14,090 bases of DNA from Cellvibrionales bacterium UBA3090. GTDB lineage: Bacteria > Pseudomonadota > Gammaproteobacteria > Pseudomonadales > Porticoccaceae. Under the pieces are notes generated by a model that worked only from the letters and a program-made list of their open reading frames with translations, was not told the DNA's origin and searched no databases. The position numbers were made by a program, and so were the translations under genes. The stretch spans positions 10,064 to 24,153 of the forward strand of contig DFBC01000158.1 in NCBI GenBank assembly GCA_002367235.1. Direction: 5' to 3'. This document shows, in pieces, positions 7,218 to 14,090 of the stretch (positions are counted from its first letter, which is position 1; each line of letters opens with the position of its first letter).

Positions 7218-8249
7218 TTAGGCTTCGGCTATAAACACTGCTCTTACCGGGGCCGGGTGTCCTTCCGCCGTAAGCTTGTCATCACTTGGGTCTAAAAAGT
7301 CTCGCAGAGAATGAAACTGCATCCATTCTGTGGATCGCTGTTCTTCGATGCTGGTTTTGGCGATGTCGACCATGCGTGGGTTTTTGAGACCACACTTCCT
7401 CATCCACGAAAGTAACGTCTCGACACTGGGCAGAAACCAGACATTACGCATTTTAGCGTAGCGGCCTTCCGGTACCAGTACTTCGCCCAGACCAGCTTCA
7501 ATCACCAGTGTTTCCAACACCAGCTGTCCATCAGCGCGCAAGCAGTCCCTGAGCTCTCTCAAGTGATCCATGGGTGAGCGGCGATGGTAGAACACCCCCA
7601 TTGAAAACACGGTATCAAAAGCCTTTAGTTCCGGCGGTAATTGCTCAATGCCCAGGGGTAAAACATCAATAGGTAAAACATCGGTAGAAGGCGCTAGCTT
7701 ATCGAAGCCCCGGGTCTGTTTTTGTGCATAAAATTTAACAGCGTAGAACTGATGAACAAACTTGCCTGAGGGATCAATCCCGATCACCCGGTTGGCGCCT
7801 TCCCCCAACATTCGCCAGCAGTGGTAGCCATTACCGCAACCCACATCCAACACTAACCGATCTTGCAAGGGGGCGAGGTGCGGGATTACGCGATCCCATT
7901 TCCAGTCTGATCGCCACTCAGTATCAAGATGCAGGCCAAACAGCTCGTAGGGGCCTTTTCGCCAGGGGTGAAGTCCCATGAGCACATCTTTTAACTGCTG
8001 TCGGGTGTTGTCATCGCAATCACTGGATTGCCCTATGGTGACACCCTGTTTCAGATCCAATTGTGTTGGCGCAATCAGCGGCAGGTTATCCAGCACCGAT
8101 TGCCATTCAGGCATATCACCCCAGCGCTCTATAGTTATAGCCTGCTCAAGCTGTTCGGGTAGGCGTTTCGCCCAGCTTGAGAGCGGCCCGTCTGCAAGGG
8201 CCGTCAGTAAAGGAGAAAAGTTGATCAGCGGTGATTTCTTTGAGGGCAT
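7218..8249 (-). CDS. cmoB: tRNA U34 carboxymethyltransferase CmoB
   Basis: CmoB transfers the carboxymethyl group of carboxy-S-adenosylmethionine to 5-hydroxyuridine at tRNA position 34, making cmo5U, which widens wobble decoding. The protein has 343 aa against 323 in E. coli. Seen directly: PWRKGPYELFG with K98, DTEWRSDWKWDRVIPHL (109-125), the SAM loop LDVGCGNGYHCWRM (134-147), FSMGVFYHRRSP with Y221, and the C-terminal PAPVRAVFIAEA with R336. K98, Y221 and R336 correspond to the E. coli carboxylate-binding K91, Y200 and R315. The offset rises from 7 to 21 because of an insertion near residues 180-200 that contains a DVLPI/DVLPL duplication. The gene follows cmoA by 25 bp on the same strand. 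No strong ribosome site precedes the ATG, so it may rely on readthrough from cmoA. Confidence 0.97.
   Translation of the reverse strand: MPSKKSPLINFSPLLTALADGPLSSWAKRLPEQLEQAITIERWGDMPEWQSVLDNLPLIAPTQLDLKQGVTIGQSSDCDDNTRQQLKDVLMGLHPWRKGPYELFGLHLDTEWRSDWKWDRVIPHLAPLQDRLVLDVGCGNGYHCWRMLGEGANRVIGIDPSGKFVHQFYAVKFYAQKQTRGFDKLAPSTDVLPIDVLPLGIEQLPPELKAFDTVFSMGVFYHRRSPMDHLRELRDCLRADGQLVLETLVIEAGLGEVLVPEGRYAKMRNVWFLPSVETLLSWMRKCGLKNPRMVDIAKTSIEEQRSTEWMQFHSLRDFLDPSDDKLTAEGHPAPVRAVFIAEA
7657..7686. repeat. 15-bp in-frame tandem duplication within cmoB
   Basis: GGTAAAACATCAATA (7657-7671) is followed directly by GGTAAAACATCGGTA (7672-7686), 13 of 15 bases identical. Read on the minus strand it encodes two consecutive copies of the pentapeptide DVLP(I/L), part of the insertion that makes this CmoB longer than the E. 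coli protein. It keeps frame. Confidence 0.9.
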
Positions 8250-8274
8250 GTTGGGTGCTATTTATTGAGGGCGA

Positions 8275-9021
8275 TTATTTGATTGCAATCAGTGAGGCAA
8301 AGTTAAAACACTGGAACCACACGTCCACACTACTGAATCCTGCTTTACGTAGACGTTTTCGGTTAACTTCCAGTGTTTCTGGCACCAGGACATCATCCAG
8401 TGCGGAACGCTTCTGGCTGATTTCCAAATCACTGTAACCATTGGCGCGTTTAAAATTGTGGTGAAGCTCAATCATTAACTCCTGATGCTGTGGGTCATCA
8501 AAGGCCACTTTTTCTGACAGCACCAGCACACCACCGGGTAATAAACCGTCGGCTATGCGATGTAGTAATTCAGTTCGCTGCTCCACCGGGATAAATTGCA
8601 GGGTAAAGTTCAATACGACCATGCTGGCGTTGACGATGGAAATGTCCTGAACATTGCCACACACTAGCTCTACGGGCGACAGCCCTGAGGGGGCACTGGC
8701 ATCGTCCTTGTGCAGAATGCTTTGACACTGTTTCAGCATATCCTCGCTGTTATCTACAGCCACAATGTCACAGTTCGGGTGTGAAATGTGATGACGCATG
8801 GCGATAGTGGAAGCGCCCAGAGAACAACCCAAATCGTAACAATGGCTATTGGCTTGCACATAGCGTTCAGCCAATGTGCCGGTCATAGCAATAATGGTTT
8901 CGTAGCCGGGTACCGAACGTTTGATCATATCGGGAAATACCGAAGCCACAGCCTTGTCAAACCGGAATCCGGCAATGTCCAGTTGTGGTACGGCGTAAAG
9001 ATTATCCCGTGAATTACTCAT
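8275..9021 (-). CDS. cmoA: Carboxy-S-adenosylmethionine synthase CmoA
   Basis: CmoA converts SAM and prephenate into carboxy-SAM, the cofactor used by CmoB encoded immediately downstream. The 248-aa protein aligns by eye along its whole length with E. coli CmoA (247 aa): N-terminal FRFDKAVASVFPDMIKRSVPGY (19-40), SAM-binding DLGCSLGASTIAMR (63-76), VVAVD-type acidic strand end at D90, NASMVVLNFTLQFIP (131-145), PGGVLVLSEK (162-171), FKRANGYSDLEISQKRSAL (190-208) and the C-terminal WFQCFNFASLIAIK. All these blocks are intact, so the enzyme should be active. It starts 14 bp after the M16C peptidase stop, and 25 bp separate it from cmoB, indicating one transcript. A few residues are added near 105-115 (HKDDASAPSG), an apparently flexible surface segment. 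Confidence 0.97.
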   Translation of the reverse strand: MSNSRDNLYAVPQLDIAGFRFDKAVASVFPDMIKRSVPGYETIIAMTGTLAERYVQANSHCYDLGCSLGASTIAMRHHISHPNCDIVAVDNSEDMLKQCQSILHKDDASAPSGLSPVELVCGNVQDISIVNASMVVLNFTLQFIPVEQRTELLHRIADGLLPGGVLVLSEKVAFDDPQHQELMIELHHNFKRANGYSDLEISQKRSALDDVLVPETLEVNRKRLRKAGFSSVDVWFQCFNFASLIAIK

Positions 9022-9035
9022 GCTTATTTCAGACC

Positions 9036-11966
9036 TTAGAGTGTCACTGGTGTTAGGTTCAGCGAATCGGCTACTTGCGTATTATCCGGGTTCGTAATCA
9101 CTGCCGTGCTGGCGTTATCTTCTTTCAGGTAAGTGGCTGCTACCCGCTGTAAGTCTGCCAGCGTGACGGCTTTAACTTGATTGCGGAACATTTCCCGTAC
9201 GTTGCGAGAGCGACCATAAAGTTCGGCGTGGAAGGTCTGCTTGGCTTCACCCGCAGGTGAGCCGGGTTTGTCAATGGAGCTGATAACGCCGAGTATGGCT
9301 TCCTCTACCTGAGACCATTCGTGGTTTTCGTTCTGGAGCCAAGCCAGTGACTGATCAAAATCATTCAGCGTGCCTTCAATGCGGGGGTCGCGGTAAGAGA
9401 AGAACCGGAAAGCGGCAATGTTGCTATCCTGAGCGGCGCCACCACCGTAGGCACCACCTTGTTCGCGGATGGCGCGATGCAAATAACCATTGCGTAGGAA
9501 GCCGCCCAATACGGTTAATGCCGCAGCGTCTGGGTGCGCCATTGCTACGGTAGGGTAGGATTTTGCACAGAAGTTAACCTGCGTGCTGGTCTTCCATAGT
9601 TCGGCTACCTTTTGATGTAACTCTGGTTGGCTGAACTCTGTAAAAGCACGGTGAGTGTTTTGAGTAAAGTTCTGTTGAATGCCCTGATAATAGTCTGCAA
9701 ATTTGTCGGCTTCACCGACAATCAAAAACTCGCGGGGCGCATTCATCATCAGCTGGTGTATCTCGGTGAGCTGTTCAGCCAGATCTGATAGTGCGCCTTC
9801 GTTACTCAGGCTAATGTCCAATTGTTTGATCTGTCGGATACCTTCAAGACCGCCCCATTGGTGGGTCAGCTTTGCCCCGGGGCTCGTGCCGCTGGAAGCT
9901 GCGGTCATCGCCAGGCTATGGCCGCTACCGGTTACACTGGCCTCACGTCGAGCACGGGTTTGGGCTATTAATTCATGAATGCGTGGCAGTTCATCGAAGC
10001 GTACCTGCTCCAATGTTTCTTGCATGAGCTCGGTCATTGCGGCTTGGTTTCGGGCCAACCCTTTGGCGGATAAGGTCAGATGGCCAGACAGTGTCTGTTC
10101 GTTGTCGGGCAGTCCTCGGGCACTAGCATAGGCATGAATGCCACCACAGATTTGAGATTGCCAAAGCTGGGTTGCAAGATAGTCTTTGTCGCCGGCTCCT
10201 AGCTCGGTGAGGCAGTTGCTGTAGATGGGTAGCAGGTTTAACTGCTGTTCCGTTAATGCTGGTAATGGAAGAATAACTTGCTGATAGACCAAACCGTTGG
10301 TGCCAGCAGCATAACTGGTTAGCGGAAGTGGGCTTTTCAGTGTTTCGGATGCTGCCACATAAGCCATTTCCAGTGGGATATCTTCCAGCCCGACTTTAGG
10401 CAATATTGACTCGTCATCTTTTTGTTGCTGTCGGTCATTTAGTACACGAGCTTTTTCAATAATTGCCTGCTTGCCGGCGTTGTCCAGCCCGGCCTTTATC
10501 GCAGCTAATCGCTGTGCCTCGGCCTCGTCTCTTTTGGCCGAAAGTAATGTATCCGGCGTCATGGTGAGCCGAACCCTGTGAGGGTTGTCCAACAGTAGAT
10601 TACGGGCCAGCTGTTTAATGTAGTTGGGGTCCTGAATATTACTGCGGAGTTTTTCTAATACCGGATCCAGATTCAATAGGGCAATGGCATCTCCGCGGTG
10701 AGTGGCACTGGTTAAGGCTGTTAATATTAGCTGTAGGCCATAGGGGTAACCGTCCCCGCCGATCTCACGCTGTTGTAATTCCAGTTGATGGAGTGAGGCC
10801 TCAACCTGAGCCTGAGGTATGCCGTTGTCGGCTACATCCCGCAGTACATCGAGAATCATTTTTTCTAAATCTTCAGCACGATCGGCCTCGCTGCCTTCAA
10901 TGCCGCAGACAAAACACAGCTCTCGTTGGGAGTCGTCCAGGCCACACAATGGCGAGGGTGACGTACCTAAGTCGGTTGTCTCCAGCGCCTTCTGTAATGG
11001 CGAAGCACTGTTGTCCAGCAGAATGCTGCACAGTAGGTGAGCTTCCATGCTGGCTTCAAGATCAGTCGCTTTGCCGAGTAACCAGCTCAAGATAATATGG
11101 GTTTTATTGTCGGTGCTGCCTTCTTCATTAAAGGCATAGGCTTCTTCTACGGCGATAGGTTTTTGGTAGCGCTGCTCATCGGGAACCGAAATTTCGATCT
11201 GCAGTGGTTCGAACCGAGCTAGTGCCTGTGTTTCAAATGTGGCTTGTAGCTCTTCTGCTGGTGTGTCCCCATAGGTCATAAAAATGGCGTTGGATGGGTG
11301 GTAGTGTGTTTGGTAGAAGGCCTTCAGCTGTTCGTGAGAGAGGTCGGGTATACACTCCGGGTCACCGCCACTGTTGAAATGATAAGTGGTGGTGGGGTAG
11401 AGGTATTTACACATCGTATGCCAAAGGGTAGAGGGTACCGAACTCATGGCACCTTTCATTTCATTGAATACAACACCTTTGTAAACCAGCGGTGAGTCGG
11501 CATTGTCTGGCTCGGCAAACTCAACCCGATGGCCTTCCTGGGCAAAGTCCAGTTCGTCCAGTCGCGAGAAAAATACCGCATCCAGATACACATCCAGTAA
11601 ATTGTTGAAGTCTTTTTTGTTTTGGCTGGCAAACGGGTATGCCGTCCAGTCGGAGCTGGTCATGGCATTCATAAAGGTATTCAGTGACCGGCGAATCATC
11701 ATAAAGAACGGGTCGCGGACCGGGTATTTTTCACTGCCACACAGGGCTGTGTGCTCGAGAATATGGGCAACACCGGTGGAATCCTTAGGTACTGTTCTCA
11801 GCGCCACCAGAAACACATTTTCCGTGTTGTCGGCCGTTATATGGACATGCTGTGCCCCGGTTTTTCGATGGCGGTATTCTGCGACCTCAATGTTCAGGGA
11901 TTCGATGCGCTCACTGCGCAGAAACTCAAAGGCAGGGTGTGCCTGTGGGTTTACATGGTCATTCAT
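9036..11966 (-). CDS. M16C zinc peptidase, PreP/insulinase family
   Basis: This large clamshell metallopeptidase of the presequence-protease subfamily has 976 aa, the normal size. Such enzymes degrade unstructured peptides of tens of residues inside a closed chamber. The inverted zinc motif HILEH places H68 and H72 as ligands and E71 as catalytic base; E169 in VVFNEMKGAMSS (166-176) is the third ligand. LCGSEKYPVRDPFF (76-89) and SSDWTAYPFAS (104-114) are PreP signatures. The M16C-associated linker occupies about 470-720, and the C-terminal half keeps the substrate-binding IREQGGAYGGGAA segment (near 835). No signal peptide is visible, so it is probably cytoplasmic. The start ATG is preceded by TGAGG seven to ten bases upstream. 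It is the first gene of a three-gene unit with cmoA and cmoB, whose biochemical connection is not evident. The organellar name PreP should not be taken as function. Confidence 0.95.
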   Translation of the reverse strand: MNDHVNPQAHPAFEFLRSERIESLNIEVAEYRHRKTGAQHVHITADNTENVFLVALRTVPKDSTGVAHILEHTALCGSEKYPVRDPFFMMIRRSLNTFMNAMTSSDWTAYPFASQNKKDFNNLLDVYLDAVFFSRLDELDFAQEGHRVEFAEPDNADSPLVYKGVVFNEMKGAMSSVPSTLWHTMCKYLYPTTTYHFNSGGDPECIPDLSHEQLKAFYQTHYHPSNAIFMTYGDTPAEELQATFETQALARFEPLQIEISVPDEQRYQKPIAVEEAYAFNEEGSTDNKTHIILSWLLGKATDLEASMEAHLLCSILLDNSASPLQKALETTDLGTSPSPLCGLDDSQRELCFVCGIEGSEADRAEDLEKMILDVLRDVADNGIPQAQVEASLHQLELQQREIGGDGYPYGLQLILTALTSATHRGDAIALLNLDPVLEKLRSNIQDPNYIKQLARNLLLDNPHRVRLTMTPDTLLSAKRDEAEAQRLAAIKAGLDNAGKQAIIEKARVLNDRQQQKDDESILPKVGLEDIPLEMAYVAASETLKSPLPLTSYAAGTNGLVYQQVILPLPALTEQQLNLLPIYSNCLTELGAGDKDYLATQLWQSQICGGIHAYASARGLPDNEQTLSGHLTLSAKGLARNQAAMTELMQETLEQVRFDELPRIHELIAQTRARREASVTGSGHSLAMTAASSGTSPGAKLTHQWGGLEGIRQIKQLDISLSNEGALSDLAEQLTEIHQLMMNAPREFLIVGEADKFADYYQGIQQNFTQNTHRAFTEFSQPELHQKVAELWKTSTQVNFCAKSYPTVAMAHPDAAALTVLGGFLRNGYLHRAIREQGGAYGGGAAQDSNIAAFRFFSYRDPRIEGTLNDFDQSLAWLQNENHEWSQVEEAILGVISSIDKPGSPAGEAKQTFHAELYGRSRNVREMFRNQVKAVTLADLQRVAATYLKEDNASTAVITNPDNTQVADSLNLTPVTL

Positions 11967-12005
11967 ATAAGACCTCAGTCATAGGGAGAGTTTGGCAAAG
12001 GCATT

Positions 12006-12035
12006 ATTCTACCTGTGGTAGCTATCGTTAGTCAT
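12006..12035 (-). promoter_or_regulatory. Candidate promoter of the peptidase-cmoA-cmoB operon
   Basis: Read on the minus strand, ATGACT (-35, four of six consensus bases) and TAGAAT (-10) are 18 bp apart and lie about 40 bp before the peptidase ATG in the 140-bp gap after the permease gene. The match is modest and no operator or terminator was recognised in this gap. Confidence 0.3.
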
Positions 12036-12106
12036 TAAGTGCAAGGTGATAATAGCGCTGTGTTTGAGGCTTGCTTGTAAAGGAGGAGTACTAGATATCG
12101 TTGGTT

Positions 12107-13060
12107 TTATATCAAGGCTAACGCCTTTAATACCAGCAAGCCGCCGGTAACCGTGACAATGCCTAATAATGTAGACATCACCACGATATTAGCAGCGAAC
12201 TCACCATTACCACCCATTGCTTTCACTTGAATAAAGCTTGCCACCGCCGTGGGTGATGCCACCAGAAAAAATAGAATACCCAACTCCATACCTCGGACCC
12301 CAAGCCAGATGGCTATGCTAATCATTAACAGGGGCGCCACAATTAACTTGAGAAGTGACGAGGTTAGGGTGCTCACGCCAGAGTGTTTGAGTGCTTTCAT
12401 ATTCATAGAGGCACCAATACACAGTAGTGCCAGCGGTAATGTCATTTGTGCAAAGTAATTACCGGTGTCCTCGAGCAACCTGGGTAGAGGAAGCTCGCTA
12501 AGCTTCATCAGAAACCCCAGCGCAATACCGATGAGCAGCGGATTTTTTAGCGTGTTCATTGCCATTCGCCGCAAGGGGGATTGTGAATTGTCGGATTCGA
12601 TCGGGTTTAATGCCACGACGGCCAATAGGTTATACAGAATTGTCAGCACGGCGACCGGTACGGCGGCCGTAGCCAAGCCCTGCTCACCATAGGCATTACT
12701 GCAAAATGCCAGTCCGATAACTGCCAAATTGCCACGAAAGGCACCTTGCACAAACACCCCGCAATCACCCTTGTCTGCGATAAGAAGGCGGCCAATGGGT
12801 AGCGACAAGGCAAACAACAAAAGGGTAATGGGTATGGCCACCAATAATGGCAAGCCCATGGAAAAGTTATCCAAATCTGCGCGGTAAATACTTAAAAATA
12901 AAATAGCCGGCAGCCCTACCTTAAAGACTAAGTCAGAAGCAGGTTGAACAAATTGGAGGTGAATCACTCCAAGTTGTTTAAGCAATAAGCCCAGTAAAAC
13001 CACCATAAAAATGGGGCCGGTAATGGAGATGGAAAAGGCCAGTAGACTTGCTTCGTTCAT
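12107..13060 (-). CDS. AEC-family permease (auxin efflux carrier-like, Mem_trans)
   Basis: This inner-membrane secondary transporter has 317 aa, typical for the AEC family, whose bacterial members carry organic acids such as malate or other small solutes. Nearly the entire sequence is made of about ten hydrophobic helices, starting with ISITGPIFMVVLLGLLLKQLG (12-32). Family features include FVQGAFRGNLAVIGLAF (103-119) with its N/G-rich mid-helix break, an N-terminal Pro-Gly-rich helix, and LPLALLCIGASMNMKAL (208-224), a conserved AEC core element. A charged loop near 153-165 divides two bundles. The substrate cannot be predicted. The gene has its own candidate promoter and lies upstream of, and in the same direction as, the peptidase operon, separated by 140 bp. 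The ribosome site is weak. 'Auxin' is only the family's historical name. Confidence 0.9.
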   Translation of the reverse strand: MNEASLLAFSISITGPIFMVVLLGLLLKQLGVIHLQFVQPASDLVFKVGLPAILFLSIYRADLDNFSMGLPLLVAIPITLLLFALSLPIGRLLIADKGDCGVFVQGAFRGNLAVIGLAFCSNAYGEQGLATAAVPVAVLTILYNLLAVVALNPIESDNSQSPLRRMAMNTLKNPLLIGIALGFLMKLSELPLPRLLEDTGNYFAQMTLPLALLCIGASMNMKALKHSGVSTLTSSLLKLIVAPLLMISIAIWLGVRGMELGILFFLVASPTAVASFIQVKAMGGNGEFAANIVVMSTLLGIVTVTGGLLVLKALALI

Positions 13061-13426
13061 GGGGCGATATCAAATAAAAGAGGCCGCTATGATACCAGCT
13101 CAGTTGTGGGTGGCAGAAAGAAAGTGTGTGTCTGGGATTCCACTTTTTCAAGATAGCGGGGCCTCGTCGCTGAAGCGCTTTTTAATGTTGCCTAACGCGT
13201 TGATTTTTAAGGAGAGAAGCATATGATTAATGGGGTCGGAAGTGTATGAGAAAGATTAAGGGTGTTCTCTTTATCGCCACTAAGAAAGCACCTTTTCAGA
13301 GCCAGCACACAGGTTTGTTTGCAAGAGATGACGCGTTTATCTCCTGCGGTTCGGGGATAGGGTGCTAAAGAGGTGGGGCGCTCGAGTCTTCATCATTTAT
13401 TGTTAGGTTTAATGGAAACATCATAA
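13061..13426. other. 366-bp gap between divergent permease and GFA genes
   Basis: The gap should hold promoters for both flanking genes; only the permease one is recognisable. It also contains a good ribosome-binding sequence, AAGGAGAG (13209-13216), six bases before an ATG (13223) that opens an 8-codon frame (MINGVGSV). Its stop overlaps, as ATGA, the start (13246) of a 40-codon frame ending at 13368. The latter peptide is hydrophilic to neutral, with no recognisable domain. No tRNA, mobile element end or convincing terminator was found. The stretch may be a decayed gene or a leader. Confidence 0.5.
13089..13116 (-). promoter_or_regulatory. Candidate sigma70 promoter of the AEC permease
   Basis: On the minus strand, CTGCCA (-35, four of six) and TATCAT (-10, five of six) are separated by 16 bp. 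Transcription would begin near 13082, leaving a leader of about 22 bases before the ATG. It is the best such pair seen in the gap, but unverified. Confidence 0.4.
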
Positions 13427-13852
13427 ATGACATACAAGATCCAGTGTAAATGTAACCGTGTTCAACTATCGTTACATAACGAACCAATTGTACATGCCTA
13501 CTGTCACTGTAATGATTGCCGTGATTTACTTGATATACCCTATCATTCTGTTGCTGTTTGGTCAGAAGAGAATGTTTCGATAGACAAAGGTCAGGACTCA
13601 ATTACCATTTATCAACATCCATCTCTAAAGATGCAAAAGCACTTTTGCAGTCAATGCGGTGACGTGTTGTTTAATACAAATATTATGGACTGGCGAGTTG
13701 TTTCCCAGTTGCTAATCGCCAGATGTTACAACAACAAGTTACCCCCAGAATTAGTTTCAGATAGACACGTTTTCTATGAGCAGCGCATTATTAATATAGC
13801 GGATGATTTGCCCAAATATTTACGTGGCTCAAAAGGGGCGCTATTTGAGTGA
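13427..13852 (+). CDS. GFA-family zinc-binding protein
   Basis: This is a small (141 aa) protein of the GFA (glutathione-dependent formaldehyde-activating enzyme-like) superfamily, a beta-sheet fold holding zinc with cysteines. The cysteine pattern is complete: CKC (C7, C9), CHCNDC (C26, C28, C31) and CSQCGDVLF (C74, C77). In characterised members one set is structural and the other receives glutathione. Most GFA proteins have no demonstrated formaldehyde activity, so the function here is open. The start ATG has a weak GGAA ribosome site (13414-13417). The sampled coding sequence has about 38% GC, clearly below the neighbouring core genes, suggesting recent acquisition. It is followed after 140 bp by a DUF4242 gene on the same strand with its own strong ribosome site. 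Confidence 0.88.
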   Translation: MTYKIQCKCNRVQLSLHNEPIVHAYCHCNDCRDLLDIPYHSVAVWSEENVSIDKGQDSITIYQHPSLKMQKHFCSQCGDVLFNTNIMDWRVVSQLLIARCYNNKLPPELVSDRHVFYEQRIINIADDLPKYLRGSKGALFE

Positions 13853-13992
13853 AGTCAGTTAACTGAGTAACTGGGCAGATCGTGTCACAGACCGCGTGTG
13901 CTGAACTTGTTGGGCAAGCTAATATTTGGGGTGTTATCTAGTTTGGATAATGTCGACCTTCGTAAATAGCTAAGAGTATCAGGAGAAGAAAA

Positions 13993-14090
13993 ATGCCAAA
14001 ATATGTAATCGAACGTGAAATCCCAGGAGCAGGAAAGCTTACCAGTGAAGAACTGCAAGGCATCTCACAAAAGTCGTGTGGCGTATTGAG
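13993..14090 (+). CDS. DUF4242 (nickel-binding-like) protein, 5' part only
   Basis: Only the first 32 codons are inside the window. The N-terminus MPKYVIEREIPGAGKL, then SEELQGISQKSCGVL, is the typical opening of DUF4242 proteins, small (about 90 aa) ferredoxin-like-fold proteins. One Streptomyces member (SCO4226) binds nickel, but no general function is established. AGGAGA (13981-13986) lies six bases before the ATG, a strong ribosome site, and GATAAT (13946-13951) could be a -10 element without a clear -35. The gene follows the GFA gene on the same strand; whether they work together is unknown. The metal-binding and C-terminal residues are outside the window and cannot be checked. Confidence 0.8.
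   Translation, partial: MPKYVIEREIPGAGKLTSEELQGISQKSCGVL

Noticed and set aside
11503..11970. 155-codon plus-strand open frame opposite the peptidase N-terminus
   Set aside because: It is antisense to the conserved zinc-site region of the M16C peptidase, with composition explained by that gene.
13189..13918. Integron attC-like boxes: GCCTAAC near 13189, GTTAGGT near 13402, and GTTGGGC near 13910, around the GFA gene
   Set aside because: The boxes fit RYYYAAC/GTTRRRY singly, but they are not paired at attC distances and lack the internal complementary arms, so chance matches are more likely.

Overview
The window reads as chromosomal DNA of a gammaproteobacterium. The evidence is an adjacent cmoA-cmoB pair closely resembling the E. 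coli proteins, a flavodoxin that matches E. coli FldB better than FldA, and Shine-Dalgarno-led genes of moderate GC. A marine lineage near Cellvibrionales/Alteromonadales would fit, but the genus cannot be named from sequence alone. There are twelve protein genes, the last cut by the window end. No RNA gene, insertion sequence or CRISPR array was seen.

Positions 1-5196 form one functional block on the plus strand: a TetR-family repressor, then a tightly packed trio. The trio is an RND/MMPL-type inner-membrane transporter (789 aa), a secreted LolA-like periplasmic protein, and an outer-membrane beta-barrel with a terminal Phe. Near-identical palindromes (core ACCA-N2-TGGT) lie at the repressor's start and directly before the transporter gene, so the repressor probably controls itself and the trio. 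The three products would occupy inner membrane, periplasm and outer membrane, as expected for a trans-envelope carrier of a hydrophobic molecule. The cargo is unknown. This is the best candidate in the window for an under-described system.

Positions 5197-7198 carry alanine dehydrogenase (ald) and an FldB-type long-chain flavodoxin with an unusual phosphate loop, both plus strand and apparently separate units. Positions 7218-11966 are a minus-strand operon transcribed as M16C (PreP-like) zinc peptidase, cmoA, cmoB. CmoA makes carboxy-SAM and CmoB uses it to build cmo5U34 at the tRNA wobble position. CmoB carries a 15-bp in-frame tandem duplication inside an insertion relative to E. coli. An AEC-family permease (minus strand) lies upstream of the peptidase.

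Positions 13061-14090 look more accessory: a 366-bp gap, an AT-richer GFA-family zinc protein gene, and the start of a DUF4242 protein. By hand counts of sample lines, GC is about 38% in the GFA gene and about 33-48% in the TetR gene, against about 57% in a peptidase sample. Both ends of the window may therefore have a different history from the core.
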